From: Nyssa sinensis
Lineage: Eukaryota; Streptophyta; Magnoliopsida; Cornales; Nyssaceae
Assembly: GCA_008638375.1 (NCBI GenBank)
Contig: CM018052.1
Coordinates: forward strand, 2,157,001-2,221,000
Direction of reading: 5' to 3'
DNA length: 64,000 nt
In this document: piece after piece, positions 44,047-56,600 of the stretch
Layout of the letters: each line of letters begins with the position of its first letter
Numbering within the stretch: the first letter of the stretch is position 1
Position numbers and translations under genes: made by a program
The notes under the pieces: generated by a model
Told to the model about the DNA's origin: nothing
The model's database searches: none
The model's input: the letters and a program-made list of their open reading frames with translations, nothing else

Positions 44047-45974
44047 GAACATTCATTTTTAGGGTTCTATAACGTTCTCAGAGGTTGTCCTAATTTCTTT
44101 TCATTATTTTCAACATCATTAAGTCTTATAGTATCATTACATAATTTCATTGTCTAAGCACTAATATAACATTAGACATAGTTCTTTCAATATTAAAATT
44201 CAAGGAGCTGAAATACCTAAGAGGGCTAAGGTGTTAGGCGAATTCTCTCATAGAATCAATGAGTACACTTATCCTGGCCTTCGTTGGACACTCTATTCCT
44301 TCTAAAAGAGTACTAACCATTGCCCATATTTAGATTATAGTTTTCCCCCTAATTCACTGATCAATTCCCAACTTAATTACTTAAGAGTCATCAACCTCAA
44401 TACTAGTATGATTCTTCCCAAGAATCCTCAACCATTGCTCTGAAGCGTACTACTATTTTCCAAAAGTCACTACTCTTGAGTTTCTAACATAGTTTACAAT
44501 ATTACGTACTCATAGTCACGTAAACTTAAACAGATAAGTCAAATCATTTAAACACATATCATTCCTAGTTCTCATAACATTTAGGGCCCGTTTGGTATGC
44601 AGGAATGGAGGTAGGAATGGAATGAGCATTCCTGCCCCCATTCCATTCTCACGTTTAGTATACTTAAACATGTTAGAATGGGCATTTCGTTCGGAATGGC
44701 TATTCCATTTAGCACAGGAGTAAGCATTCCTTGACAAAACCTAAGGAATGCCCATTCTTTTCCTAACGGAATGACCATCCATCTCTACAGCCCACGACCA
44801 CAAGAATCCTCCCATCATCCTTTTCGATCTCCGCCACCGCCACCTTCACCGCCATCTCTACCGTCGAACACCACCACCATACATCTATGATTTTGAAATT
44901 CCAATCTCCACCACCACTATCAACTTTGCCGCCCTCATCAATCTCCTCATTTGCGATCGCCACCGCCACCTCGATCTTCTCCACCATCTCTACCGCCGAA
45001 CACCACCACCATCCATCTGTGATTTTGAATGTGAAAGATATGTTGGGAACTTATGAAACAAGGGACGTGTATTAGAACTTTGTCCTTGAACTAGGAGAGA
45101 AGAAAATACTTTGGTCGATTTAAGTTGCAGATCAGAATGCCAACCACGGATTGGGCCTTGCTGCAAGCTTCTTCCAGAGCTCAAGTGTGTCAAGTTGCAT
45201 TCTGTAAAGCAAAGCAATGGGTAGGTAGGGAGTTTTGATTAACTTGCAGAGAGAAAAAGGCGGTGTGATAACATTGCAAATAAGATTAGAGGAGCAAGTT
45301 AAGACTAATAAGGAGGGTTTGAGAATTCTTTCAAATTGTATCAGGTTTAGATCAGGTCAAAATTATTCTTTTTTAGAAAATTAATTCAATTGTCATAGAT
45401 TGATTTTTTTTTTTTTTTTGCTAATAAAATAAATGCAGGTTGAATTAAATTTTTTTTTTTTTGTCAATAAAACAAATGTAGGTTGATTTTTTTTCCAATA
45501 AATTTTTTTCTTTTGACAATAAAAAAAATGTAGATTGAACGTTTTTTTTTATTACTGGGTATCCAAACAAAAGAATGGAATTAATTATTCCCATTCCATT
45601 CCAACAATTTGATGGTTCAAACCAAACACAGGAATGAAATTATCATTCTATTACTAAGTATTCAGCCAAACAAAAGAATAGAATAATTATTCCCATTCCA
45701 TTCCTGATGCTATTCCATTCCTGTCTTATTCCATTCCAGTGTACCAAACGTACCCTTAGAGTCAATATTCGTCAACTTCACATCATTCATAGTCTCCCTA
45801 AAATCACTCTTCTTATGTCCTCAAATTCTCAAAATCACCAACTTGACTCATAAGCATACTATTGTCTCCCAAGAATTATAAATCATTTGATCATCCTAAG
45901 CACTCAAGGACCATCAACTTCAGTCATAATTTGGTCTTTCCCAAAGACCATTAACCTTTGCTTTGATACCATTC
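44047..45974 (-). mobile_element. Element X internal region, non-coding
   Basis: Without the MITE (44584-45755) only about 0.8 kb remains, with no frame like gag or pol, so X is a LARD-like non-autonomous element. The primer site TGGTATCAAAGC is at 45960-45971 on the minus strand, three bases from the LTR end. Confidence 0.65.
44584..45755. mobile_element. PIF/Harbinger-like non-autonomous DNA element (1.17 kb)
   Basis: Terminal inverted repeats GGGCCCGTTTGGTATGCAGG and, on the other strand, GGGTACGTTTGGTACACTGG, flanked by TTA on both sides (44581-44583 and 45756-45758), fit the 3-bp target of Harbinger/Tourist elements. Subterminal GGAATGG motifs are abundant on both arms. The middle (about 44790-45060) is CCACC/GCC-rich with an inner duplication and then a more ordinary stretch to 45350, unlike the AT-rich arms. 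No transposase. Confidence 0.75.
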
Positions 45975-46446
45975 TATCACGGACCTGAAACCCACCCTAT
46001 GCGAATTAAGGGTCAATGACCGACACTGCCACTCGGACAGGCCATACCAAATCAAATGAATCACATAGAATGATAAATAAATTTTTCTTTTCTTCATATC
46101 AATAAATGATAAATCATTGAATCATTTTATGTGGAAGTTACACCAAATACAATTCATTCGATAACCGTCTCCACATCAGTCATTTATAAAGTCTACTTAA
46201 AATAAGACCATTGTCACCACTATTCATCATGAGTTATCAATATTTATATACGTATCATTTATGTATCCATAAAAGTACAAAAAGATAGTTCCTAAAGGTC
46301 TAAATTGTCATTAGTCCCAAAAATACATCATGTGATTACCCAAAAGATTCCACATCATATCCAACCTAGATCCTTTACAAAGATTCATTGCATTCCACTA
46401 TCGGTTATTCTGTATAGACTTGTTACCTCTTTGCTAAATCAATTAC

Positions 46447-47338
46447 CTGAAATATGTTGGATAAATCCATGTAAGCTTCACTAAGCTCGTGAGTAATTCT
46501 TGCATCCTATCACAAGTTTTGCAAGCCAGAGTTTTGTACACAAAATACCATGGGCACCAAGCTTCTCAAACAAATAGCATATATATATCAAGATAACTTA
46601 AAACATGATTCAGATTACGGAACATATAACATGATAACAAATGACATATACACATGAAAGGATACTTTTAAAATCTGATTCGAAGATTCACATATATGAA
46701 ATCCACAACGAGTCAGAGAGCCACATAGGTAAGTCTTAAAAGAGTCAGAGCGCCACATGGGTAAGTCTCATGTAGACACAAGAATCGAGTTAGGGCACCA
46801 TGTGGGTAAATCTCAAAAGAGTTCTAAGCGCCACATGGGTACGCCAGCATGTGGGTAAGTCTCAAAAAAGTCAGAGCGCCACATGGGCACGCCAGTTTGT
46901 GGTTAAGTCTCAAAGAGTAGGAGCGCCACATGGGTAACCCTCGGAACAGACACATGATCGGATTCAAAACACGTACATTTCAGGTTTCACAGTCAAAACT
47001 AGATCACATAAGTCATTTTTCTCTTTTAAGGGGTGACATGGTTTACAGATGTCTTTCAAATCAGTATACACATGAATGCCATTTCAAAATCTAGACATGA
47101 AATCATGAAGTGCAGATAAACAGTTGAGCAGATATAAACATTTAGGCATTTTCCAAGTAGAAGATAACACCACTGATTCGATATATAAGATTACTCACAA
47201 AAAAATTTAGCATTTTCAACATCCATAGAAGATAAAATACCACTGATCCAAGATGTCGGATTACTCACAAAATAATTTAGTAGTTTAAACAACCATAGAA
47301 TATCAAATATCACTAATTCAGGATACAGGGTTACTTAC
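46447..47338 (-). other. Predicted conserved intron in element X LTR
   Basis: Minus strand: donor TTTGAG|GTAAGTAACC at 47338, acceptor ATATTTCAG ending at 46447 before GTAATTG. Length 892, comparable to the other LTRs. Confidence 0.5.
46700..46945 (-). repeat. Tandem repeat with CCACATG...CATGTGG pairing
   Basis: About six imperfect copies of a unit containing GCGCCACATGGGTAAGTCTC. At 46831-46854 arms CCACATG and CATGTGG can pair. It lies about 860 bp from the LTR end, where other LTRs have their intron hairpins. Confidence 0.65.
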
Positions 47339-47858
47339 CTCAAACCTTCAATCAGCTATGCTAACTCTTTTTCCTTTATTTGTAGTTCTTAGATCATAAA
47401 TCAAATATACATAACCTTGCATTAGAACATAATTGAGGCATTTCTATTAGTCTTTTACTATTTTTATAGCCTTAAACTTAAAGTTAGGTCCTACCTTCCT
47501 TTTCTAATTTCATTTAATAACTAAATAATTGTCTGGGACGTAATGGGTATTACCTCATTTATCGTTTCATATTTTTTAGAATTTATTTAGGCTTAACGGA
47601 CTTTATCATTGAGTTCGAAACGTCCGAAATAGTTAAGATAGACTACCTTTTGTATTTCATTGGCTCCGGGTACTATCAGGGGTAAAATGGTAATTTCATA
47701 TTTTACGTGTTTTAATTATTCGGGACTTAATCTCACAAATCAGACTCCGCCATTAAGTCCGGAATGCCCAAAAATATTGGGTTACACTATCTTTTTTATT
47801 TTATTTGGGCATTGAAACCATTTTACCAAATTAAATTTATTTAATTCTTTTAGATTAC

Positions 47859-47860
<2 letters not shown>

Positions 47861-47889
<29 letters not shown>
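47861..47889. repeat. (TA)n microsatellite
   Basis: Uninterrupted TA run just before the tRNA-like module of LTR X. Confidence 0.9.
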
Positions 47890-47893
<4 letters not shown>

Positions 47894-47912
47894 GTCATAT
47901 TTTACCCAAATT

Positions 47913-47990
47913 CCTTAGTGGCACAATGGTTAACACTCTTAGGTTTAGGGTTTACACACCATGCAGGTCATCAGTTCGAATCGTTGGAGC
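47913..47990 (+). repeat. tRNA-like module in element X LTR (antisense)
   Basis: A-box-like TAGTGGCACAATGG (47916-47929) and B-box-like GTTCGAATC (47974-47982), with a run of 15 T at 48004-48018. It is antisense to the LTR. A full cloverleaf is not evident, so a SINE or tRNA relic is more likely than a tRNA gene. Confidence 0.55.
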
Positions 47991-49658
47991 TACTACTCCG
48001 TTATTTTTTTTTTTTTTTGAGTTTTCTTTTACCAAATAGTGGATAGGAGTCTTAAACATAGATAGGATATCCCTATTCAGAATAGGGGTATTAGATCAAT
48101 CTCCCAACCTCTTAGCCAAACACCACATTTTTATTTTAAATCTTACTCCCAAACTGATTCGTTTTATCTAAATCCCAAACCCATTTTCATTTCGGTCGGG
48201 GCTCGACCCAACTTCGACCCGATAACCTTTTACTATGCTTCTTCTCCGACGATACCTTTGGTGTATTCTCTAGCGCCAGCAACTATCTCCGATGGAGTTC
48301 TGACCTATTTTCAACGAGGTTCGATCCATTTTTCATAAGGGTTCCATTTCTATGGTATAATCTTCAATTGACTCAACTCTTAGCCATCGAACAACCACTC
48401 ACTGTGGCTGCTCTGGCAAGGGTCACTTTTCTCGCGACACTTAGTTTTCTTATTTCGTATTGTTTTAAATAGTTTCCTTCATTTTTCTTCCTACTTACTT
48501 CTGGGAGTTAGGGGAACACTTCCCCCATCCTCAAATCAATTTAATCCATCAAAATTTCTCACCACCCGAATTATCACCCTACCTGCAACTCTAGTTTATT
48601 CCTTCATTTATCCACCAAACCACCCTCTGTTTCTTCCTATCTTCACCATTTTTAATATAATTTTTGGCCCTATAATTAGTTGGAGGTTTTACTTAAGTTT
48701 TTTATAAACCCAGTTTGAACTCCAAGGTTATCACTAATAGTTCACCATTTTTGCTTTTCTAATTTGTTTTCAAATCATAATAGAATAGTATAAGAAGATT
48801 TCTTTTACCTGAAGTGATGTATTTCCTCTCTTGATCTTGCTTTCTTTCTTTTCCTCTTCTTTTTCTTCTTCTTCTCTTTCTACCTTACTTTCTCTCTCTA
48901 CAGTCGCACATGTACTGTGCATACATATCCCACACAACTTTAGTCGGTTCACACATATCCATAGTACATACGTCTTATACACAACACTCACACGTCCACT
49001 AGCTGACTCACACACATGTATATCTATCATATTTATCACCTTCATCTGTGTGTATATATATATATATATATACACACACACAACACACACCTTGCATAAT
49101 ATATCTATATATATATATATGCACAGTACACACCTCACACACATACACTGAAATAGTTATTTGTACATGGATATATATATATATATATATATATATCATA
49201 TGTCTAACATTTATCCTTTTGATATAATAACATTATAATATATATATATAGATATATATATATATATATTCACATAAAATAATAGTAGTATAGGAGGGGT
49301 CCAATGATTTGCTGTCATCTCAATTTTGAGTGTGCAAAAATTAGGGCTTATTTGAGCATGCATGTATATTTGGTAGAATATATAGCGCACATATGCTTCA
49401 GCCATATTGGCTTATTTTTCATATATAAGTCTTTCCTACTTTTTGGTTTTGGGATCAAGTCCCCTGGCCAACACGTTTGGCTTCATTTTATTTTTTCCCC
49501 TTTTTATTCCTTGGTTGGCATTATTCTATTATTTTCACTTGTGCTTCATTATTTTATGGCTTTTATATTTCTGGGTCTAATTTTCATAATTATTGCCATT
49601 TTAATCCTAATATTTAAATTAGTGACTTCATTTTCAATAATCGGGTCGGGATGTTATA

Positions 49659-51067
49659 ATCATCAAAATTACTAAAATGCCCTTGGTTGAAAACCTTTAG
49701 GCCAACAATTAAGAACCTTAAATAGAGACCCTAAGGGAATCTTAAACGATAAGATTAAGTTCAAAAGAAATTAAGAACATTAAGTAAGATTCAAGCTACG
49801 ATATGTACTGATCAAGCATCGATGTATTCTAATCAATGATTTAGGAATACTAGCATGGGAATAGAGATCAAATGAATGCCAATGCAAGTTAAATAAGCAA
49901 GTAATTGTGAGCTCTGGACCACGGGTAAGTAACCACGTATCTTGAACTGGTGCTTTTTATCAAGCACATTTTTGTAACTGCTCTTTTAATTAATGCAATT
50001 ATGTTTTGATGAAGATACATGAACCATATTTTGAACATAACATGTTTTCTTGATTACATCATAAATGTTCTACAAGCCAAGATAGTTAAAGTATTTGCAT
50101 TTTTTTATGAAATGACATGTCATCATGACACCTTTAATGTTATCGAAGGGCTTCATGCTAGTAGGCTTTGAGTAAGTCACATTAGAAGGACCTCACCGGG
50201 ATTTTATACTGGTGCACTTTCAATAAGCCATCACAAGGATCATTTTGGGGGTTACAGGCTGAAAGGCTTCAACAAGCCAGGTGATTTCCAAAACAAGGTT
50301 TCAATAAGCCAGGAGATACTCGAAAAACTAAGCTCACAAGCTCAAATAAGAAATTCTTTTATACATGATTATTAAAGAACCACGAACCATGTTTTGATTG
50401 CATGATTTGCTAGCATGAACTCTACAAGATATATCATGTCTTTACAAGAATTTAAGTTTACAAGTATGCATGTCTTTATAAGAATTCAAGTTTATAAGCA
50501 CGTGTTTAAGAATGCCAACAACTTTACAAATGATTTTATATGCTATCATGAGAAAAGTATTTCGAGTTTTTCCTAAAATCGATGACAAAAAACTAGTGTT
50601 ACTATCGAATTTTTTACAAAGCTCACATAGGTTTATCCATGTATATTTCATATGTATTCTAGAGAAGGAAAATACCATAAGCCATGATAGAGAAGAACTC
50701 TAAGCCTAGATGGAACCCTGCAAGAGTACAACATAGAGTGTTCCAATCATCATAGGGATGACAAGTCAAGAGTAGATCACAACTTTGAGAAAGAAACAAG
50801 ATAGACTAGCAAACTTAAAATAGTATTGTTAGGCTTAAGATGCATGTATGTAATGGGCTCACTAGAATGTAACTCTTATTAGCCATGTACCATGTATAAG
50901 TTCTGAATAGTTGAGTTCTGCCAAGTCTAACTACATTAAAAAAAATTACCATGAAATTCCATTGCAAACTAAAAGTTAAATGAACACATTTAACTCAGAT
51001 CCGAATTGAAGGCCTTGTAGTTGATTGCATTCCGTAATCCGCATAGGGTAAATTTTGGGATATGACA
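49659..51067 (+). mobile_element. Giant LTR, 3' part (interrupted by element X)
   Basis: Starts mid-LTR (AAAATTACTAAAATGCCC, a family block) and ends CCGCATAGGGTAAATTTTG then GGATATGACA. It contains a donor-like GG|GTAAGTAACC at 49924. The acceptor is not clear. Element X appears inserted in this LTR. Confidence 0.6.
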
Positions 51068-51259
51068 ATAGTTAACAAGTAATTATATAATTTTATTGCA
51101 GAGTAAATAACTAAATGAATGCAAGATACCTCAAACAAGTTAGAAGTAGCTTTTGGTTGGTTGCATTTCTCGTAAATTGTACAAGGCAGTTATGGGCGCT
51201 ATAACTAATTGGTCAGTTTTAGTCCCTAATCTGCATATAGTGAGGTTTAGGATGTGACA
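51068..51259 (+). mobile_element. LTR tail fragment
   Basis: About 190 bp ending ATCTGCATATAGTGAGG then TTTAGGATGTGACA, a decayed version of the family end. The LTR ending at 51067 seems inserted in it. Confidence 0.5.
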
Positions 51260-52540
51260 TTTAGTCATGGGTCTGGAGGTTTGGAATACCAAACTACTAA
51301 AATAGCTCTTCAATTTTTTAAACCTAATAAGTAAGCATTTCGGACTGACCAAGTCATCAGGACCAAACCTTATGAGTTCAGGAGGAGAATATGTTGAGGT
51401 CTAGATTTGTAGTGCTTTAACTAGATCAAATTGGATTCCGAAGATCTCTCTACTACAAGTATCTCTCAAATCCCCGAAAATCACTCACCTTGTGACTATG
51501 CCTATCAAGACAGGCTAAGGAATGACCAAAATCCTAAGCTAAGATTTTTAGTTAAAAACTTTCTCAGTTTATAAACTAACTTAATTATAAGAGAATTCTT
51601 TAGTGGACCTCCTCTGGTGACTCATCACCTATTTTGCATATCTATTATCGACGATCTCAGTTGTTGATTTATGACACAAATAGCTCAACATGTTGCTCTG
51701 TTGAACTTGAACACTTGAACTTGATTTAATATTTCAAATTTTAACCGCAATGGGGTCATTTTAACTATGTTTCTCTATTCAACTACTTGAACTTGAACGT
51801 GAACGTCATTTAATATTTTAAACGGTTGTGTATGCATTATATATATTTTCAGTCTTTTAGTAGTTTCTAATGTTTTTTAATTTTTAGTTATTTTTTCATA
51901 TTCTTCTTAATTTAATATTTATTAATAAATATATTTATGATATCATAGTTTGATTTCGGCTAAATTAACCAATAGTGACTCGTGACACAATCAATTATTT
52001 AATTTAATGAACAGTTTGAATTTTAAAACGTTACTTTTAACAATAGGTCACAATTTAAGTTCGTAAGTGGGACATGTTGTATTTGATGATTTTTCACTTA
52101 TTTTTTTCGAAAAATGAAGAAGATTAAATTTTTTTTTTCTACTGACAAAAAGTGTATGATACAAAGTCTTTCATTGTGAATTTCTAAAAGATTCTATAAT
52201 TACATAGATAAAATTGAGAATAATAAATAGGGATGACAATTTGACTCGTTTAGTCAGGCCCATCTCACTCCTAATGAGGCGAATATGGGTGTTTATAGAC
52301 AGGGTTAAAATCTTGTCAGATTTGGGATGGGGTTGGAAGGTTCTTAATACTACATTCATATTATTTTTTCTTGAGTTTTTTAATATCACACAAAGATTAT
52401 TTTTTCTTGTATTGATTTTTTTGACAATAAAATTTTAATTTATCTAAAAAGAAATATCAACATTTGAAATTGAGTGGAATAAAGTTAAAAAAATATAAAT
52501 AAAGTTAGAATGATCTTTTAAATTGATATACCACAAAAGA
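51260..52540. other. Unassigned AT-rich region
   Basis: No coding frame, repeat border or RNA gene that I can support. Homopolymer T and A tracts are common. Confidence 0.4.
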
Positions 52541-53122
52541 GCAAGACCAATCAGCACTCGACACGTATGTCTATAGTCCGACTCACACTCGGCTAACTCA
52601 GCTCACGCTCAACCAGTGGCTAAGCGCTCAAACATTCAGGACAGGCTGAAAGATCGGAAGTGGCCGAGCATATGCCTCCAGAGCACATACATATCCAGAT
52701 AAGGATCACGGAGTTAATTGCAGGACTCTAGACCAACACTCCAGAACTCGTCACCACCTTAGCAGCTGCCAAGCAGGGAATAAGGAAACAGTCTTCGACA
52801 AGGAAACTGCTATACATGTTCATCTCTATCTATAGAGCAACATCCAACAAGGAAACTACTATCTCCGGTGATCAAATCCCTACTTTCATGGCTCCAAATC
52901 CTAATCAACTTAGGAAGGCCACGACTTATAAATTAAACCCTAAAGGTACGCTTTATTTACATGCTCATTCTTTGGCTTTCAATACAGTCTTTCAATTCAG
53001 TTTACTTACTTAAGTATCGGAGCGGCTCCCGCCGGAGCCAATCCGGTGGCCCTTTGATCCCCTCTTTTGAGTGTTCTACAAGTCTTGGAGCCTAGTTTTA
53101 TTGCGAGCCGAAAAGTGCAGCA
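52540..53122 (+). mobile_element. Ty3/gypsy Tat-like 5' LTR (left border approximate)
   Basis: Less AT-rich than its left flank. It has a TATA-like TATAAATTA at 52927-52935 and ends AAAAGTGCAGCA at 53122, just before the primer site. The exact start lies between about 52500 and 52570. Confidence 0.55.
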
Positions 53123-53128
53123 TCAGTT

Positions 53129-53145
53129 TGGCGCCGTCTGTGGGA
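53129..53145 (+). other. Tat-type primer binding site
   Basis: TGGCGCCGTCTGTGGGA follows the LTR end by six bases. This TGGCGCCGT pattern is typical of Tat and Athila elements and differs from the Met-type site of the other elements here. Confidence 0.7.
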
Positions 53146-53203
53146 AGCGACTAATCTCCAAGTGGTCTATTCACAAATTTATCTTTTTCCTCACCGGAAA
53201 ACC

Positions 53204-53614
53204 ATGGCCCCAAATCTCCGACCGAGACAAAATGCTCAAAACCCACAAAGCTCTCAACGTCGGCCGCCTATTCCACTAGCAAGAAGGCCAACGGCTGATC
53301 CCATGCGACAAGAGATTGAATCAATCAAACGGCACAACGAACTGGTACAAGAACAGCTACTTGCCATATCTAGAACTCTGGCAATGCTCACGCAGAATCA
53401 AGGGACGAGTCCTCCTAACCCGCCAGTCAATGTTGCTGAAAGAACACAACCCCATATAACCACTGAGAATGAAGAGCCCCATGAGCAGGCTCCAAATAAC
53501 CAGCCTGGGCACCCCCAGGGTGTTGCCCACGTTGGCAGGGATCCACAGCTGTCAGCAGCCCCAAGCTGGGGAACATTAGCCTTCATCCCCGACTTCCACT
53601 ACCGAAGCACTACT
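53204..53614 (+). pseudogene. gag: Tat-like gag, N-terminal part, interrupted
   Basis: An open frame from ATG 53204 (MAPNLRPRQNAQN). It shows a Gln/Pro/Arg-rich N-terminus, a predicted helix (MRQEIESIKRHNELVQEQLLAI) and a Pro/Asn-rich linker up to ATG-less sequence IPDFHYRS. It is cut at 53614 by an LTR insertion before the capsid core and zinc knuckle. A slightly longer frame starting 53162 is possible. The rest of the element is not in the window. Confidence 0.65.
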
Positions 53615-56600
53615 TGTAACACCCCAAAAATTTGACATAATCAGGATTGCACCCCGATCTAATAAATATAAGTTACGTGACGCTAATGATTTAAAATAGC
53701 TCGAAATACAGTAAACTGTGACGAGATTAATTATTAGAAAATATAAAATTAATCCAGACCATTAAAAATAATGTAGGCTTGGAAAAATAGGCAATCGAGT
53801 GCTGGAATGAATAAATGGAACTAATGCGAATCATTAATTATAAAGATATAATATGAGACACAAACGAGACCCAATATTGGTAAAATATATAATAATGATA
53901 TCGAGCCTCGGTTTTATGCCAAATTGGTTGGCATTCCCTAATTTAATATTTTGGGATGGGAATAGTATATATAAAATATATAGAAATTATATTTTATATA
54001 ATTGTAATAAAATAAGAAAATACATGTGATATATATATATATAATCGCCATAGCAGCTGAAGTTGCTAGAAGAAAGGAGGTCGGTGAAGAAACGAATAGA
54101 AAAAAAAAAATATATATATATATATAGGGGAAACCGAGAAGCTTCTAGAGAGAGAAGCAGTAGGTGAGCCATGTTGCGGACTGAAGGGAGAGGTGTTTAT
54201 ATCTATGCATAAACTGATTGAAATAGAGAAAAGAAATGAAAAGAGAGGCTCGGTGCAGTGGAGGATTCTAGACGGTATGGCAGAAATTAGAAGCTACTGG
54301 AACCCGTTGGAGACGTGTATATATGGCAGTCCAAAAGTTTCCATAGCTGTGTAGATTTCGTCAACAGAGGTGAACAGGTTCTATCTCTAACTTTTTTGTT
54401 CCGTTTTGGTTGTTGTGATGAAGGCATTGCCGTGAGGCTTGAATGACGACTGGGGATGCAACGGATGATGGTGGAGTCTTTGTTAATTTGGTGTCGGATC
54501 AGTGGGTTATCACCGAGTTGATCTCTCAACTCCGTGCAGAGCACTGCAAGGAGGGATGCTGTGCAGAAATCGCCCCTGTTCTGCTAGCTGCTTCAGTTCG
54601 GTGGGTTTAAGGAATACGCCTGTTGCGTGTTATGTAGTTGTATAGCTTGATTTGTTGAGGGAAAAAGGAAGCTGCAGCAGGTAGTGTGTATATGCGTGTG
54701 TGCGTGTTTGCGTAGCAAGGGAGATGCTAGTGCGGCTTTGAACTGTGTAGTTGTACCGGTTTTGTAAGATGGCTCGGAATTGAGTGAAGTTTGCTGCAGG
54801 GGTTGAATCACATTGGATGTGTGGATCGTTGGAAAGTCGGTTAGATTAGGTTGGATGGATGTTGCGGTTTAGTAGAGTTCCTCTATTTCCGCCGCTTCAG
54901 TTGAGAACAAAGGAAACAAAAGAGCAGTGGTCCCTGGTCTTGCAACAGAGCTGCTGTTCGGCAATGGGGATTAGGGAACCTGCAGCTATTAGATGTTTTG
55001 ATTGTTGAGAAGAATTGGAGGTTCAAAATTTGAATATATGTTCTGCATTTCTAAGGTAGGATTCATCTTATGGAAGAGCAACAGGTAGAGGTATATATGT
55101 GTAGGTATGGGTGCTGCAGAACTGTTGGATCGAGTGATTTGTAGGTAGCAGTTTTATGGGATAAAAGAGAAAGAGGATGTTCGGGTTTGGGATTCCTTAA
55201 TTTCCTGTAGCACTACCGTATCTCAGGCCTTGCTTGTGGACTGAATTAGGAATCTTGAAGGGCCAACATCAGTGCATTTGTGCAACAACTCTTGAGGAGT
55301 ACAAGAAATATGTAGAGAAGAAGAGAGTAGCAGAGCAGCAACTGTTATGCGTCAATAGCAGCAGCAGTGCACAACAGCAGGGAGTTCCATTATTGTCCCG
55401 AGATTATTGTGGTTGAGACATTCTTGACTTTGAATTTCTGTAGTCAAACTCCTACTGGTATTTCAGGGTTGCTGCTATAATTAGGCAATACGCAGGATTA
55501 ATTGAATACGTAGGTAGTATCATGTGAAGGTTTTGAAGATAGGTCATAATTGCTAGCAAAATTAATCGAGGAAATTGTCCAGGTGGACCTTGAGGTGTTG
55601 CGCAGCGGTTTATTTATGGAATCCAAATGAGGTATGGTCATTCTTGTTGGGATATTGTGCAGATGATTCAACATATGCAAAGAAGGGAAAGTTCTTCAAT
55701 ATTTGATGGATGGGATGATAAAGGGGCAGAATCTGTCAGGATCATCATCTGCTTGGGTGATAAGGACTGAAGAAGAGAGAAATCAGTAATTAGAACTCTG
55801 ATTCCGGGTTTTCCAAATGAATCCAATGGTACCAATATCAGGTGATTGCTTCTTCTCTATCTTTGCTCCTATACTGACCCAATATTTCTTAATAAGATAC
55901 TAAATTGCAACTTGTCATGATACTTGACAAATATGAACATCTTTTATGGTTTTGTGGTTGCTAATTATCAAGTCAATAATAATAAATTTAGTTTTGTGCC
56001 TACCAAATTATAACGCTTTGCATAAGGATTAAATAAGTGCTTGATAAATAACGATAGAGTCCAAATGACTATATTATAACCCTGATAGCCTTAGAAGAAA
56101 CCTAATAAGAGGGTATTAGGCTACTAGGCTATCTTAGGTAATCCGATAGGCGCCTAAGATGATGAATGAGTTTTAAATGGTTAAATTCTAACCCGTCTGT
56201 AATTAATGATAATTAATCAGGATGATGATTATTGAGGATATGCATGGAAGTGCCTAACACATCTGAAAGATATCGGTGAATAGAGATAAGCATAGTAAAC
56301 TATGAGTAACTCGAACTCTTGACTTGGTGTAAATTTTCTGTACTATCTAAACTTGTATACTAAACTGCTTTATATGCTGGACTGTTTATACACTGAACTG
56401 TTTTAAATGCATATGCTTTCATGCATACCTATTGATCTGCATTACTTGTGGCATGATTTTGTTCTATCTTGCCTTCTGATATATCCTGTTGATTCTGTTG
56501 AAGTTTGTTGTTCTGTTACCTGTCCTTTGGAGTCTGTTTGATTCTGTTTGTCATGTTGAGTCTTATCTAGGGCCCACTACGGGATTGAGTATATCAATAG

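Larger units (their letters stand above)
45975..49658 (-). mobile_element. Element X, 5' LTR (3684 bp, minus strand)
   Basis: On the minus strand it starts TATAACATCCCGACCC (49658) and ends GGTGGGTTTCAGG then TCCGTGATA (45975). It carries a tRNA-like module, (TA)n tracts (47861-47889, 49055-49074), family blocks at 47480-47830, a predicted intron (47338 to 46447) and a hairpin-rich tandem repeat (46700-46945). Many short open frames here come from microsatellites and are not genes. Confidence 0.8.

Noticed and set aside
47913..47990. A functional tRNA gene
   Set aside because: A and B boxes are visible but the acceptor stem and anticodon arm do not pair convincingly.
48770..49199. Several 60-124-codon frames on both strands
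   Set aside because: Produced by TA, CA and CT tracts in LTR X; no domain.
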